Of a stretch of 51,186 bases of DNA, positions 26,697-35,418 are shown one piece after another. The stretch's first letter is position 1. Each line of letters starts with the position of its first letter. This DNA is from Anaerobiospirillum sp. NML120448 (GTDB taxonomy: Bacteria; Pseudomonadota; Gammaproteobacteria; Enterobacterales; Succinivibrionaceae). The notes beneath the pieces were generated by a model. That model searched no databases, had not been told where the DNA came from, and worked only from the letters and a program-made list of their open reading frames with translations. The position numbers and the translations under genes were made by a program. The DNA lies in NCBI RefSeq assembly GCF_023050945.1, contig NZ_JALKIM010000020.1:1-51186 (forward strand), in the 5' to 3' direction.

Positions 26697-27492
26697 TAAT
26701 CAATCCTTAGCATCAACTTTCTAATGTTAATAATCAGACTTTGCTTAACATGAATACTGACTATAGTTTGGTTTGCTTTTAAGATTCATACTTAGGATTT
26801 GTAGCTAGCAAAATACAGGTAATAATTACCTAATGCCACCTAAAATTATTTAAACAAGCAAAGCAAAAGTGCTAAAAAACAAGCACTTTATAAAAAAATC
26901 TGTAAAACCATGGAGAGAGCACAACTTATTTATGATTGCTATTGAAAATAAGTTATGACCTTGCTGCCATGATTAAATTAAATGGTTAAAACTATAAATA
27001 ATTACTAACCACTGCCACAAATTAGCAAAGCTAAACTTTGCCAAGTAAACTGATCTTAAAAACAACTACAGTTAGAAATGGTTATCTTGTGATTTACATC
27101 AGCCACACAAATAACTGTAGGCTTATGCAGACACATATAAGGAGCATTCTAAATTATTATGTTAAAGATCTCAAACTACCCATATTAAAAAACACGATTC
27201 TAACGGAGTTTATCAGCTCTTTTTGACTGATTTTTATAGATACTTACGTATTACTTTTAGAGCAAAAATTCATAAATTAGCTGTGCTTACTTACAAAAGC
27301 GCTCTTACATAAGCACAAATTCACTAATTACTCTTGAAATTTGCTCCTCACAGCTCTGACTTTTTTATTTCATAAAAGCTTGATTAAATGCCAAACTCAC
27401 ACAAAAATATTTGATTAAACTGTTTTGAGTGCTTTATAACTCTTATCGAAAGACATCTATGTCTAGCAAAAAACAATTTTTTATTTAAAGTT

Positions 27493-27512
27493 GTGATATA
27501 TATCATAATTAA
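27493..27512. promoter_or_regulatory. FNR/CRP-like palindrome
   Basis: TTGTGATATATATCATAATT. GTGAT-ATAT-ATCAT is near the FNR consensus (TTGAT-N4-ATCAA), and TGTGA-N6-TCATA is near the CRP consensus. It is isolated: about 800 bases from the rsmH start and just beyond the end of the binding-protein gene, so a target gene is not obvious. Confidence 0.35.
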
Positions 27513-27578
27513 CATTAAGTTACGCACAAGTTTAGTGCAACGATACTTCTAAGTACTGATTTTATAGGATTCATTACG

Positions 27579-27617
27579 CAAAAAGGGCAGAGAATATAAT
27601 ACTCTCTGCCCTTTTTT
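27579..27617 (-). terminator. Terminator of the dppA-like gene
   Basis: AAAAGGGCAGAG (27581-27592) pairs with CTCTGCCCTTTT (27604-27615) across 11 bases, with A-run and T-run outside. It lies 25 bases past the stop on the minus strand. Confidence 0.85.
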
Positions 27618-27641
27618 CAATTTAGCACTAATCAGCTAATT

Positions 27642-29201
27642 TTAGTTCTTCTTTACTTGATCAAAGAAGTTTAAGCCGATTGGGTGGGTGAACTTACCCT
27701 CAATGTTTGGACGGTAAGCAGCTAAAGTCTTAGCATGGGAGATTGGTAATACACCAACGTCCTCAGCTAATACAGCCTCAGCCTTTTGGTATAAAGCAAT
27801 ACGCTCTGGACCATCAGCTACATGGGTAGCCTTTTCGATAATTTCGATGAACTCTTTGTTCTGCCATAAGCCCTGGTTAGAGATTGGGTCATTAGCAGCT
27901 AAGATGTTGATGAAGTTATCTGGATCACCGTTATCGCCAACCCAACCAATGAAGGTAATATCCCACTTATCGGTTAAGAGCTTGCTCTTGAAAGTAGTCC
28001 AATCGTATACGTCAACCTTGGCCTTTACGCCTACCTTATCAAAGTAAGCCTGAACAGCCTCAGCTAATACTTGACCGCCAACAGTGTTGTAGTAACGAGC
28101 GTTGGAGTAAGTTAAGATGCGTAACTCTTTGATGCCCTTTTCAGCTAAGAACTTCTTAGCAGCTTCTGGATCATAAGTTACAGCCTTAACATTAGGATCA
28201 TAGCCAGACATAAAGGTTGGGAAGAAAGATGGAGCAAAAGTGGCATAGCCCTTGTATAAGGACTGAACCATCTCTGGTACGTTAATAGCCTGAGCTAAAG
28301 CCTTACGAACTTCACGATCAGCTGTTACATAACCATCACGGCAGTTGTAAACCATGTAGTTTACGTTATTACCCTCGGCCTCGAAAATCTTAGAACCGCC
28401 CTGCTTTAATTGGTCGATTACGTTAGCATCGATACCGTTAATAATATCAACTTCGCCATTGTTTAAAGCTACTACACGAGCAGAAGTTTCCTTCATGATC
28501 TTGTAAATAACATTTTGTACAGGTGGCTTCTTACCCCAATAGTCCTCATTGGTGGTTAAGATAAGTTGTTGACCCTTATCCCAAGCAACTAACTTATATG
28601 GACCAGTACCTACTGGATTCTCCATTAAGTTGTTGTTGAACTTCTTAAGAGCATCTGGGGAAGCAATAGGTGCAGCAAAGCACATAGCCATGTTACGTAA
28701 GAAAGGAGTAGATCTCTTCTTTAACTTAATCTCAATGGTGTAATCGTCGATTACTTTAGTGCTTTGAACGTCACCAAATACTAATGGAGCATAGGACATC
28801 TTTGGCACTAAGTTCTCTGGCATCTGACGATCGATGTTGAACTTAACAGCCTGAGCATTAAATGGGGTGCCGTCGTGGAACTTTACGCCCTGACGGAGCT
28901 TGAATACATAAGTAAGACCATCTTCACTAATAGTCCAGCTTTCAGCTAAGCTTGGCTCAATTTCAGTGTTATCAGCCTTAAACTTTAATAATGACTCATA
29001 AATATTGCAGTTAATGTTGCCAGAATCATTATCATCAACTAAAGCAGGATCTAAGCCTAAAGGCTCAGTAGAGGTAGCATAAAAGAGGTTGTCTTGTGGC
29101 TTACGAGACATTGGAGCTGCACTAGCAGCGCTAAAAGTGCTGACTGCAAAAACCACTGACATAGCAGTAGCTAATAGAGTCTTAGAAGAAAATAACTTCA
29201 T
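27642..29201 (-). CDS. dppA: Periplasmic dipeptide/oligopeptide-binding protein (SBP family 5)
   Basis: Periplasmic receptor of an ABC peptide importer. A signal peptide (MKLFSSKTLLATAMSVVFAV..., cut near ASAA at about residue 28) precedes the family-5 binding fold: EPSLAESWTISEDGLTYVFKLRQGVKFHDG, NPVGTGPYKLVAW and FIGWVGDNGDPDNF, close to the matching stretch of E. coli DppA. Length 519 aa (DppA 535 aa). The probable partner permease and ATPase genes dppBCDF lie 16 kb away on the other strand. A single gene with its own terminator; AGGA lies seven bases before the ATG. A narrower specificity (haem, nickel or another peptide class) cannot be excluded. Confidence 0.85.
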   Translation of the reverse strand: MKLFSSKTLLATAMSVVFAVSTFSAASAAPMSRKPQDNLFYATSTEPLGLDPALVDDNDSGNINCNIYESLLKFKADNTEIEPSLAESWTISEDGLTYVFKLRQGVKFHDGTPFNAQAVKFNIDRQMPENLVPKMSYAPLVFGDVQSTKVIDDYTIEIKLKKRSTPFLRNMAMCFAAPIASPDALKKFNNNLMENPVGTGPYKLVAWDKGQQLILTTNEDYWGKKPPVQNVIYKIMKETSARVVALNNGEVDIINGIDANVIDQLKQGGSKIFEAEGNNVNYMVYNCRDGYVTADREVRKALAQAINVPEMVQSLYKGYATFAPSFFPTFMSGYDPNVKAVTYDPEAAKKFLAEKGIKELRILTYSNARYYNTVGGQVLAEAVQAYFDKVGVKAKVDVYDWTTFKSKLLTDKWDITFIGWVGDNGDPDNFINILAANDPISNQGLWQNKEFIEIIEKATHVADGPERIALYQKAEAVLAEDVGVLPISHAKTLAAYRPNIEGKFTHPIGLNFFDQVKKN

Positions 29202-29717
29202 AGTTTAATCCTAAAATGAAGAAGTAAACTTGTTTTAGGATGTTCTTATATAGAGCTATCTAATGCTGGCTAAAGCTCAAGCTTTTAACCATAAAACTAG
29301 AACTTAAACTTTCAGTACAAGGAATAAAGCTTGTGCTTTAGCCTACATTAGTCAGTACTAAAACCAATTATTAGCACTAAAAAAACATCCTAAACAACAG
29401 TGTCTCTTTATTAGAGCACTGTCATTTTCATTTAAGGACTAGCAAATTTCAAGTAAACAAGCCTAACTTGAGGCGCTCATCGCATAAATATGCCTTTTTA
29501 GGCTGATATATAAGCCATTTTCCTTAAATAACATCTATTTTGGTGCAATTTGTATTGTTTCTAACCATTTTTGAGCATTAGCAGCGCCCTTATGAAACAC
29601 CATACACACAAAAGCCTTTATAGAGCCAATAAAAAGGGGAGCTTACGCTCCCCTTAATCAGGGGCTCAAGCCCCCGCTCATGTGGGAGCTTGAGCTCCCT
29701 AATAATCAAGATTCTAA
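29202..29717. other. Gap between degQ and dppA
   Basis: 516 bases without a gene. The left part should hold the dppA promoter (minus strand). At the right lie three consecutive hairpins: the degQ terminator (29631-29655), AGGGGCTCAAGCCCC (29660-29674) and GGGAGCTTGAGCTCCC (29684-29699). Confidence 0.6.
29631..29700 (-). terminator. degQ terminator with two extra hairpins
   Basis: The main hairpin is AAGGGGAGC/GCTCCCCTT with a TTAC loop and poly-T tail on the minus strand. Two near-perfect palindromes lie between it and the degQ stop. The stem sequence GGGGAGC/GCTCCCC is the same as in the mdh terminator. Confidence 0.8.
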
Positions 29718-31112
29718 TTAGTTGCGAATGGTTAAGTATAAAGTGCTATCACCACGCTCGATACGAATAGCAGTACTCTTTCTCTTGCCATCCTTGAGCT
29801 TATCCTTAAGGGATGATAAGTCCTTTACTTGATCACGGTTAACGTAGGTAATCACATCACCTTCACGTAAACCGATAGAGTAAGCACGTGATCTCTTATC
29901 TACAGAGGTAACTACTACACCAGGGCCTGTATCATTATTAGCGAGCATAGCACCAGAGAAGAACTCAGATAAGATACCAGCGTCACTACCTGCCATGGTG
30001 TCAGGCTCTTGGAGCTTGGCCTTTACTGTAATATTCTTGCCATCACGGAAGATACCAATTTGAGCTTCAGCACCAGAACCTAAAGTAGCAATCACAGCAC
30101 GTAACTCAGCAAAAGAGGAGATCTTCTTACCATTGATAGAGGTAATAATATCGCCTGGCTTAATACCAGCCTTTTGAGCAGCACTATTGTCTACTACCTC
30201 GTTAACAAAGGCACCTGCTTTACCCTTATAACCGAAGTTATCAGCCAGATCTGGGGTAAGCTCAGTACCAACTACACCTAAGGTGCCACGACGAACTTCA
30301 CCAAACTCTTTGAGCTGAGCTACTACAGTCTTAACCATATCAACTGGAATAGCAAAGCCAATTCCGATATTACCGCCATTAGGGCCTAAAATTGCGGTAT
30401 TGATACCAACTAACTCGCCACGTAAATTAACTAAAGCACCACCAGAGTTACCAGAGTTAATAGCAGCATCGGTTTGGATAAAGTTTTCGATATTTTCAAT
30501 ATTTAAGCCTGTACGACCTAAAGCTGAAATAATACCTGAGGTAACAGTTTGACCTAAACCAAATGGGTTACCAATAGCCACCACAAAGTCACCTACTTCC
30601 ATGCTCTCAGAGCTTTGGTAAGGTAAGGCAGTTAAATTTTCAAAATCTTTTAACTGTAATAAAGCTAAGTCAGTATGTGGGTCAGAGCCAATTTTCTTAG
30701 CCTCATACTCACGGCCATCAGAAAGAGCAATACGAATCTCAGAGGCATCCTCTACCACGTGGTGATTGGTTACCACATAACCAGCCTTAGCATCAATAAT
30801 TACACCAGAGCCCAAAGCACGGAACTCTCTTTGGCGATTTGGCTGATTAAGCTGTGGAAACATGAAGCGGAATTCCTCTGGAACGTTAAACATAGGAGAG
30901 GAAACTTCCTTAGTGCCCTTAACAGAAATATTCACTACCGCAGGAATAACATTCTTAAGCATAGGAGCTAAAGAAGGTTCGCCTTGTGCATTTTGCATGG
31001 CATTAATTAAAGGCTGAGCATCAGCTGCAACAGCATTGGTAGCAAAAGAAGAGGAGAAAATGGTTAAAGTAGCAATAGCTAGGGCAGCAGCAGAGCGCTT
31101 AAAATACTTCAT
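29718..31112 (-). CDS. degQ: Periplasmic serine protease/chaperone DegQ (HtrA family)
   Basis: Degrades or refolds damaged periplasmic proteins. A signal peptide (cut near AVAADA, about residue 30) is followed by a trypsin-like domain with catalytic H118 (TNHHVV), D148 (TDLALL) and S223 (NSGNSGGAL), then two PDZ domains (about 265-360 and 375-464). The short LA-loop (about residues 70-98) and total length of 464 aa favour DegQ over DegP. It lies divergently from degS, whose promoter shares the 517-base gap, the degQ-degS pairing known in E. coli but here divergent rather than tandem. The ribosome binding site is GGTGA, weak. Confidence 0.93.
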   Translation of the reverse strand: MKYFKRSAAALAIATLTIFSSSFATNAVAADAQPLINAMQNAQGEPSLAPMLKNVIPAVVNISVKGTKEVSSPMFNVPEEFRFMFPQLNQPNRQREFRALGSGVIIDAKAGYVVTNHHVVEDASEIRIALSDGREYEAKKIGSDPHTDLALLQLKDFENLTALPYQSSESMEVGDFVVAIGNPFGLGQTVTSGIISALGRTGLNIENIENFIQTDAAINSGNSGGALVNLRGELVGINTAILGPNGGNIGIGFAIPVDMVKTVVAQLKEFGEVRRGTLGVVGTELTPDLADNFGYKGKAGAFVNEVVDNSAAQKAGIKPGDIITSINGKKISSFAELRAVIATLGSGAEAQIGIFRDGKNITVKAKLQEPDTMAGSDAGILSEFFSGAMLANNDTGPGVVVTSVDKRSRAYSIGLREGDVITYVNRDQVKDLSSLKDKLKDGKRKSTAIRIERGDSTLYLTIRN

Positions 31113-31629
31113 AAGTCATTCACCAAATTACACCACGAATCACTTCCAAAGCATATGAGTAAGATTCGTGTTAAACCATAAAACTGTAAAATTAATTAAA
31201 ACTAATTTCTTGGTAGGTGAGCTCATAATTACCAAGCTAAAAGTATTTAACTGGTCAAAATTGTCAGAGATTAACCACTCAGCCTTATCATCTAAGGCCT
31301 AGCAGTTCATACTAAGGGGTCAGCAGTAAGGCTGCTAAGCTTAGACAAAGTTAAGTGTTAATTGTTAATTTGTGACAATCTTGCAAATTAATTTCTGTCA
31401 ACAATTTCATCTTAAAATGTGATGCTTAGCAAATACTTAGCAATTTTAATTTTCTGTAAGATATGCTAGAAAAAAATAAGCAGCCTACCAAACAAATACC
31501 ATATACAAGCTCTTTTCTAACACAAAAATTTTTTTGCTTAGCAATTGGCAGTAAAACTCATAAGGTATTTTCTAAAACTGTTAGAATAATAGTGTTATTG
31601 ATTGATTTGAAAAAATTAGGAATCCATTT
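31113..31629. other. Divergent promoter region of degQ and degS
   Basis: 517 AT-rich bases. Promoters for both flanking genes must lie here but I could not place -35/-10 boxes firmly. A plus-strand frame starting at 31463 overlaps degS in another frame and is not supported. Confidence 0.5.
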
Positions 31630-32751
31630 ATGCCTCACAGGACTAAGTTTTATAAAAAGACATGGTTTACCATGTTGCTGCTCCCAGTCCTGGTGGGTTT
31701 AGTCGCAGCATTAGTTATCCTTAAGCTTGCTCCTAATATAGGCGAGTCTTTTGGCAACAAAATTTACTCATCTAGCAAAGACATTCAATCCTACTCTTAT
31801 GCAGTCGCCCGCTCCTCTGCTAGTGTGGTCAATATTTATGTCTCACGTCTTAATAGCGACTACACAGGCATGTCCAAAGAGACAGGTCAAATTACCACCT
31901 CAGCCTCAGGTGTCATTATGTCTTCTGATGGCTATATAGTAACTAACTACCATGTTATTCCTTCGTTAAATGAGCCTAATAGAGCCGTTTGGGCTCAGAC
32001 CCCTGATGGTAAGTTACGTCAAGCCTTTATTGTGGGCTTTGATCGCCGTACTGATATTGCGCTGTTAAAAATCAAAGCAAAAAATCTTAACCCTATTAAC
32101 ATCAACCCTCACTACCAACCAAGAGTGGGTGATGTAGTTTTAGCTATAGGAAATCCTAATAACTTAGGACTAACTGTTACTCATGGCATTATTTCGGCCA
32201 CAGCTCGTACTGGCTCTGGATTATTAACCAGAGAGCTCATGAATATTAGAGAAGGACTACAAGATCTTATCCAAACTGATGCTCCTATCAATCAAGGCAA
32301 CTCAGGTGGTGCTTTAGTAAATACTAATGGCGATTTGGTAGGCATCAACACCGCATCTTTTAATCAAAACCTTTATGGAACTTATGGTATTAGCTTTGCC
32401 ATTCCAACTAAATTGGTGGTACGTGTAATGAATGAGATCATTCTACATGGCAGAGTAATAAGAGGCTATTTGGGTATTAGTGATGAAAATGACAATATGG
32501 TGGCTGATAACTCTATTAATGGAGTCCTAGTGCGCTATATTGATCCTTTAGGACCAGCAGCTCAAGCCAATATTCAGGTGGGCGATATTGTTAAAAAAGT
32601 AAATGATAAACCTATTAACAATGTACGTGAGTTGATTGATATTATTTCCAATACCACTCCAGGTACAGTACTTAATCTCACTTTAGACCGCTCAGGACAA
32701 ACTATCCTTTCACCTGTTGTCTTAGCAGAAGATAGACCTAATGTTGACTAA
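31630..32751 (+). CDS. degS: Membrane-anchored serine protease DegS
   Basis: Inner-membrane HtrA protease that senses misfolded outer-membrane proteins and starts the sigma-E response by cutting RseA. One N-terminal membrane anchor (about residues 12-33) is followed by the protease domain with H108 (TNYHVI), D142 (TDIALL) and S225 (QGNSGGAL), and a single PDZ domain (about 270-370). One PDZ plus an anchor, and 373 aa (E. coli DegS 355 aa), separate it from DegQ. AGGA lies just upstream of the ATG at a spacing of about nine. No rse genes are in the window. Confidence 0.93.
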   Translation: MPHRTKFYKKTWFTMLLLPVLVGLVAALVILKLAPNIGESFGNKIYSSSKDIQSYSYAVARSSASVVNIYVSRLNSDYTGMSKETGQITTSASGVIMSSDGYIVTNYHVIPSLNEPNRAVWAQTPDGKLRQAFIVGFDRRTDIALLKIKAKNLNPININPHYQPRVGDVVLAIGNPNNLGLTVTHGIISATARTGSGLLTRELMNIREGLQDLIQTDAPINQGNSGGALVNTNGDLVGINTASFNQNLYGTYGISFAIPTKLVVRVMNEIILHGRVIRGYLGISDENDNMVADNSINGVLVRYIDPLGPAAQANIQVGDIVKKVNDKPINNVRELIDIISNTTPGTVLNLTLDRSGQTILSPVVLAEDRPNVD

Positions 32752-32752
32752 A

Positions 32753-32783
32753 GAAAAAGTCCATACTAAATATGGACTTTTTC
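32753..32783 (+). terminator. Bidirectional terminator between degS and the beta-lactamase-fold gene
   Basis: GAAAAAGTCCATA (32753-32765) and TATGGACTTTTTC (32771-32783) form a perfect 13-bp stem around a short loop. It begins two bases after the degS stop and serves the convergent gene too. Confidence 0.85.
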
Positions 32784-32821
32784 ATGATAAGTATTGCCTT
32801 TTTGCGCCCTTTCTAGCGCTG

Positions 32822-34270
32822 TTAGACAGGATTTCTAATAATCAAGGTACCATGAGAACATCTTGGTAAATGCAAATGGTCAAAGATAATGGTACCTATC
32901 TTTTGCAAAATGATTTGAGCCTGCTCTTTGCTTTTGCCCTCTTCACCTACAATATTATCAATACCAATACTGACAACATAAGGACGGCCTAAGAACTCAA
33001 CATAAGCTAAAGTAGTAGCAGTCCATCTATGGTCTGGGCCTTTAGTAAAACTATTGAGATCAAAAATCTTAAGCTCGGAAAAAAGATCTTCTTTATTGTT
33101 CATCTTATCGACACTATCTTTAATGCCTTCACTAAAAAAGCCCTGACTGCGAGGAGCAAAACGCATGGAATGTAATATTAAATCCTTAATTTCCACGCTT
33201 AAAGATTGGTCGTTGATTAAAGTTCCAAAGAGGCGAGCATTTTGGTAATTGTTAATCGCATAGTTATAACCTTTAGGGCCATTATAATGGCGACTCTTTT
33301 GGCCAGAGGCATCGACTAAGGCATAAGGCTCAATCTTTAAGCCTTTATCTTTTAAAAACTTGGCTACAACATCCTCACCCTTTAAAAAGCACTCCACTAG
33401 AATATGAGTAGCAAAGACATCGTCTTCATTCATACCATAGTAAATCAAATCGCTAATCGGCAACTTAATACTATTAATGCCGTTTTTATTAGCAATCTCA
33501 AGCCAGCCCTTGATAAGCCATTGCTCAACAGTAGCATCGCTAGTTAAATTATAAAAAGAGTTAAACTTACCAATATTAGCCTTAATTTGCTCATCAGCAG
33601 TGCTATCTTCATTGATGTTACTCTTGTCTTGAAGTTTATTAACATCAACGAGCTTTTCTATAGTTGCTGAACCACTTTTTATCTCGTCGAGGAAAGTGCT
33701 TCTTAAAATAGCCTTATATAAGTTTGAATTCTTGCTATAAGCAAACTCACTAAGAGGAACCTCTACCTTGTAATCAAAAGGTAAATTTTCTTCAGCTAAT
33801 TTAGCTGCGGCTGCATAGCAAACATAAAAGCCCCTCATATTCTCAACTGGAAAAGGCTTATTATTTTTTAAAAAAGCTACCCCCTTAGCATCAAAAACAG
33901 CAAAGCCCACATTGGCATTGTAGCGACTAGTAAGGCGATTAATGCTCTTGGATAAACTTTGAGCATGAGGTGTATCTGAACTATAGAATACAGCCTCTTG
34001 ATCATAATAATTTCCTACAATCTTTAAATAATCTTGCTCAGCCTTGGCCAGATTAATACTTTCACTATAGCAAGGAGTATTAAAGCAATTAGCTTTTGGG
34101 GGACGTTGACAATTACCAATCTTTTGAGTGCTACTATTAACAGCTGTTTGTGCCCATGCAGGTGGGATACTTACACTTAATCCTAATAAGCTAACTAACA
34201 AAGCGGTACTTAACAAAAATTTCATAAATATCATTAAGCGGATAAACGACAAAACCGCCTTAATCTCCAT
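32822..34270 (-). CDS. Secreted class A beta-lactamase-fold protein, catalytically degenerate
   Basis: A signal peptide (hydrophobic residues 16-39, cut after PAWA) precedes a domain whose layout follows class A beta-lactamases: ANVGFAVFDAKG (119-130), NKPFPVENMRGFYVCYAAAAKLAE (137-160, where the helix with S-x-x-K belongs), the helix around EDDVFATHILVECFLKGEDVVAKFLKDKGL (282-311, the S-D-N site), FAPRSQGFFSEGI, and SFTKGPDHRWTATTLAYV (407-424, the K-T-G strand). In my alignment S-x-x-K reads RGFY, S-D-N reads EDD and K-T-G is replaced by TKG, so hydrolysis is unlikely. A Cys-rich N-terminal segment (53-67) follows the signal. The start is uncertain: the ATGs at residues 1, 13 and 16 all lack a good ribosome binding site. 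It may act as a peptidoglycan- or penicillin-binding pseudoenzyme, which is inference. Confidence 0.6.
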   Translation of the reverse strand: MEIKAVLSFIRLMIFMKFLLSTALLVSLLGLSVSIPPAWAQTAVNSSTQKIGNCQRPPKANCFNTPCYSESINLAKAEQDYLKIVGNYYDQEAVFYSSDTPHAQSLSKSINRLTSRYNANVGFAVFDAKGVAFLKNNKPFPVENMRGFYVCYAAAAKLAEENLPFDYKVEVPLSEFAYSKNSNLYKAILRSTFLDEIKSGSATIEKLVDVNKLQDKSNINEDSTADEQIKANIGKFNSFYNLTSDATVEQWLIKGWLEIANKNGINSIKLPISDLIYYGMNEDDVFATHILVECFLKGEDVVAKFLKDKGLKIEPYALVDASGQKSRHYNGPKGYNYAINNYQNARLFGTLINDQSLSVEIKDLILHSMRFAPRSQGFFSEGIKDSVDKMNNKEDLFSELKIFDLNSFTKGPDHRWTATTLAYVEFLGRPYVVSIGIDNIVGEEGKSKEQAQIILQKIGTIIFDHLHLPRCSHGTLIIRNPV

Positions 34271-35011
34271 TTGTTAAAGATCATCTAATAAGGCATGAAA
34301 ATCTTTTGAGGTGCTAACTACAATAATCGTTGGTAAAACTATAGTACAACTTACCTATCTTAATTTATTTTACCTTGTTTATGAACATCCTAAAAACTAA
34401 CAATATGATAAGTTTAAGAAAAATATTGTTTCAGCCCCACCTCTCAATGGTTCTTAGCAATATATCAACCTCTACCCCATTACCCGTCTCTACCATTGCC
34501 CATTGCCTATGGCCCACTACTAAAGCAAGCCACATCGCCAGCTAGCTCGCCAGCATGCCATCTTGCCTGCCTGCCAGCTTGCATACCTGTTCGCCCGCCC
34601 CCTTAATCTCTTGCACGCCCGCCCGATCTCTTGCAAGCAGCCAAACATGCATGCTTGAAAGCTTGCACATGCTTGCGCTGTTGCCTGATTGCTATCTGGC
34701 CTATTTACCTATCTTCTCTTATGGCTAATTGAGCCGCACGAGCATGAGAGTTCGCCAGAGCCTGCGCATTGGCTTTGGCATGGGCATGCTCATTGGTAAG
34801 TTAAGCTTAAAGGCTAAGGCGGGTGCCAGTATGGTGAGTATCTGGGCTTACAATGTAGTAGTTAGCTGATAAATAGCATCTTTAGTATGGAAACTACTAT
34901 AGATCTGATTCATTAAAGAGGATGAGCTGCTAGTAGCTACTAGTTTCTTATAAAAGGGATTAGAGCTTTGGTGGTGAAGATAATAAGAGGTGAGAGTTTT
35001 GTAAGGAGTAT
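34271..35011. repeat. Gap with a GC-rich repeat island upstream of the beta-lactamase-fold gene
   Basis: No gene seen. Positions about 34480-34790 form a GC-rich island of CTTGC, GCCTGCC, CATGC and GCCAGC repeats with palindromes such as CCAGCTAGCTCGCCAG and CATGCATGC. It lies beyond the 3' end of the RNase P RNA gene on the minus strand. 34800-35010 has AT-rich hairpins that may include the rnpB terminator, not identified with confidence. Confidence 0.55.
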
Positions 35012-35391
<380 letters not shown>

Positions 35392-35418
35392 GGCAGATTA
35401 TATCACAAGCGTACTAAA

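Larger units (their letters stand above)
26697..27641. other. AT-rich region upstream of rsmH
   Basis: About 945 bases without a supported gene; mraZ would normally be here. A weak minus-strand -10 (TATAGT, 26760-26765) may serve rsmH. A palindromic site (27495-27509) and the terminator of the next gene lie at the right end. A small plus-strand frame at 27038-27226 lacks a ribosome binding site or any family resemblance. Confidence 0.5.

Noticed and set aside
27038-27226. Small plus-strand frame upstream of rsmH
   Set aside because: AT-rich chance frame without ribosome binding site or resemblance to a known family.
31463-31702. Plus-strand frame overlapping the degS start
   Set aside because: It conflicts with degS, which has a recognisable membrane anchor and protease domain.
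34480-34800. CRISPR array or rRNA/tRNA fragment in the GC-rich stretch
   Set aside because: Repeats are short, irregular and not evenly spaced; no RNA gene signature fits.
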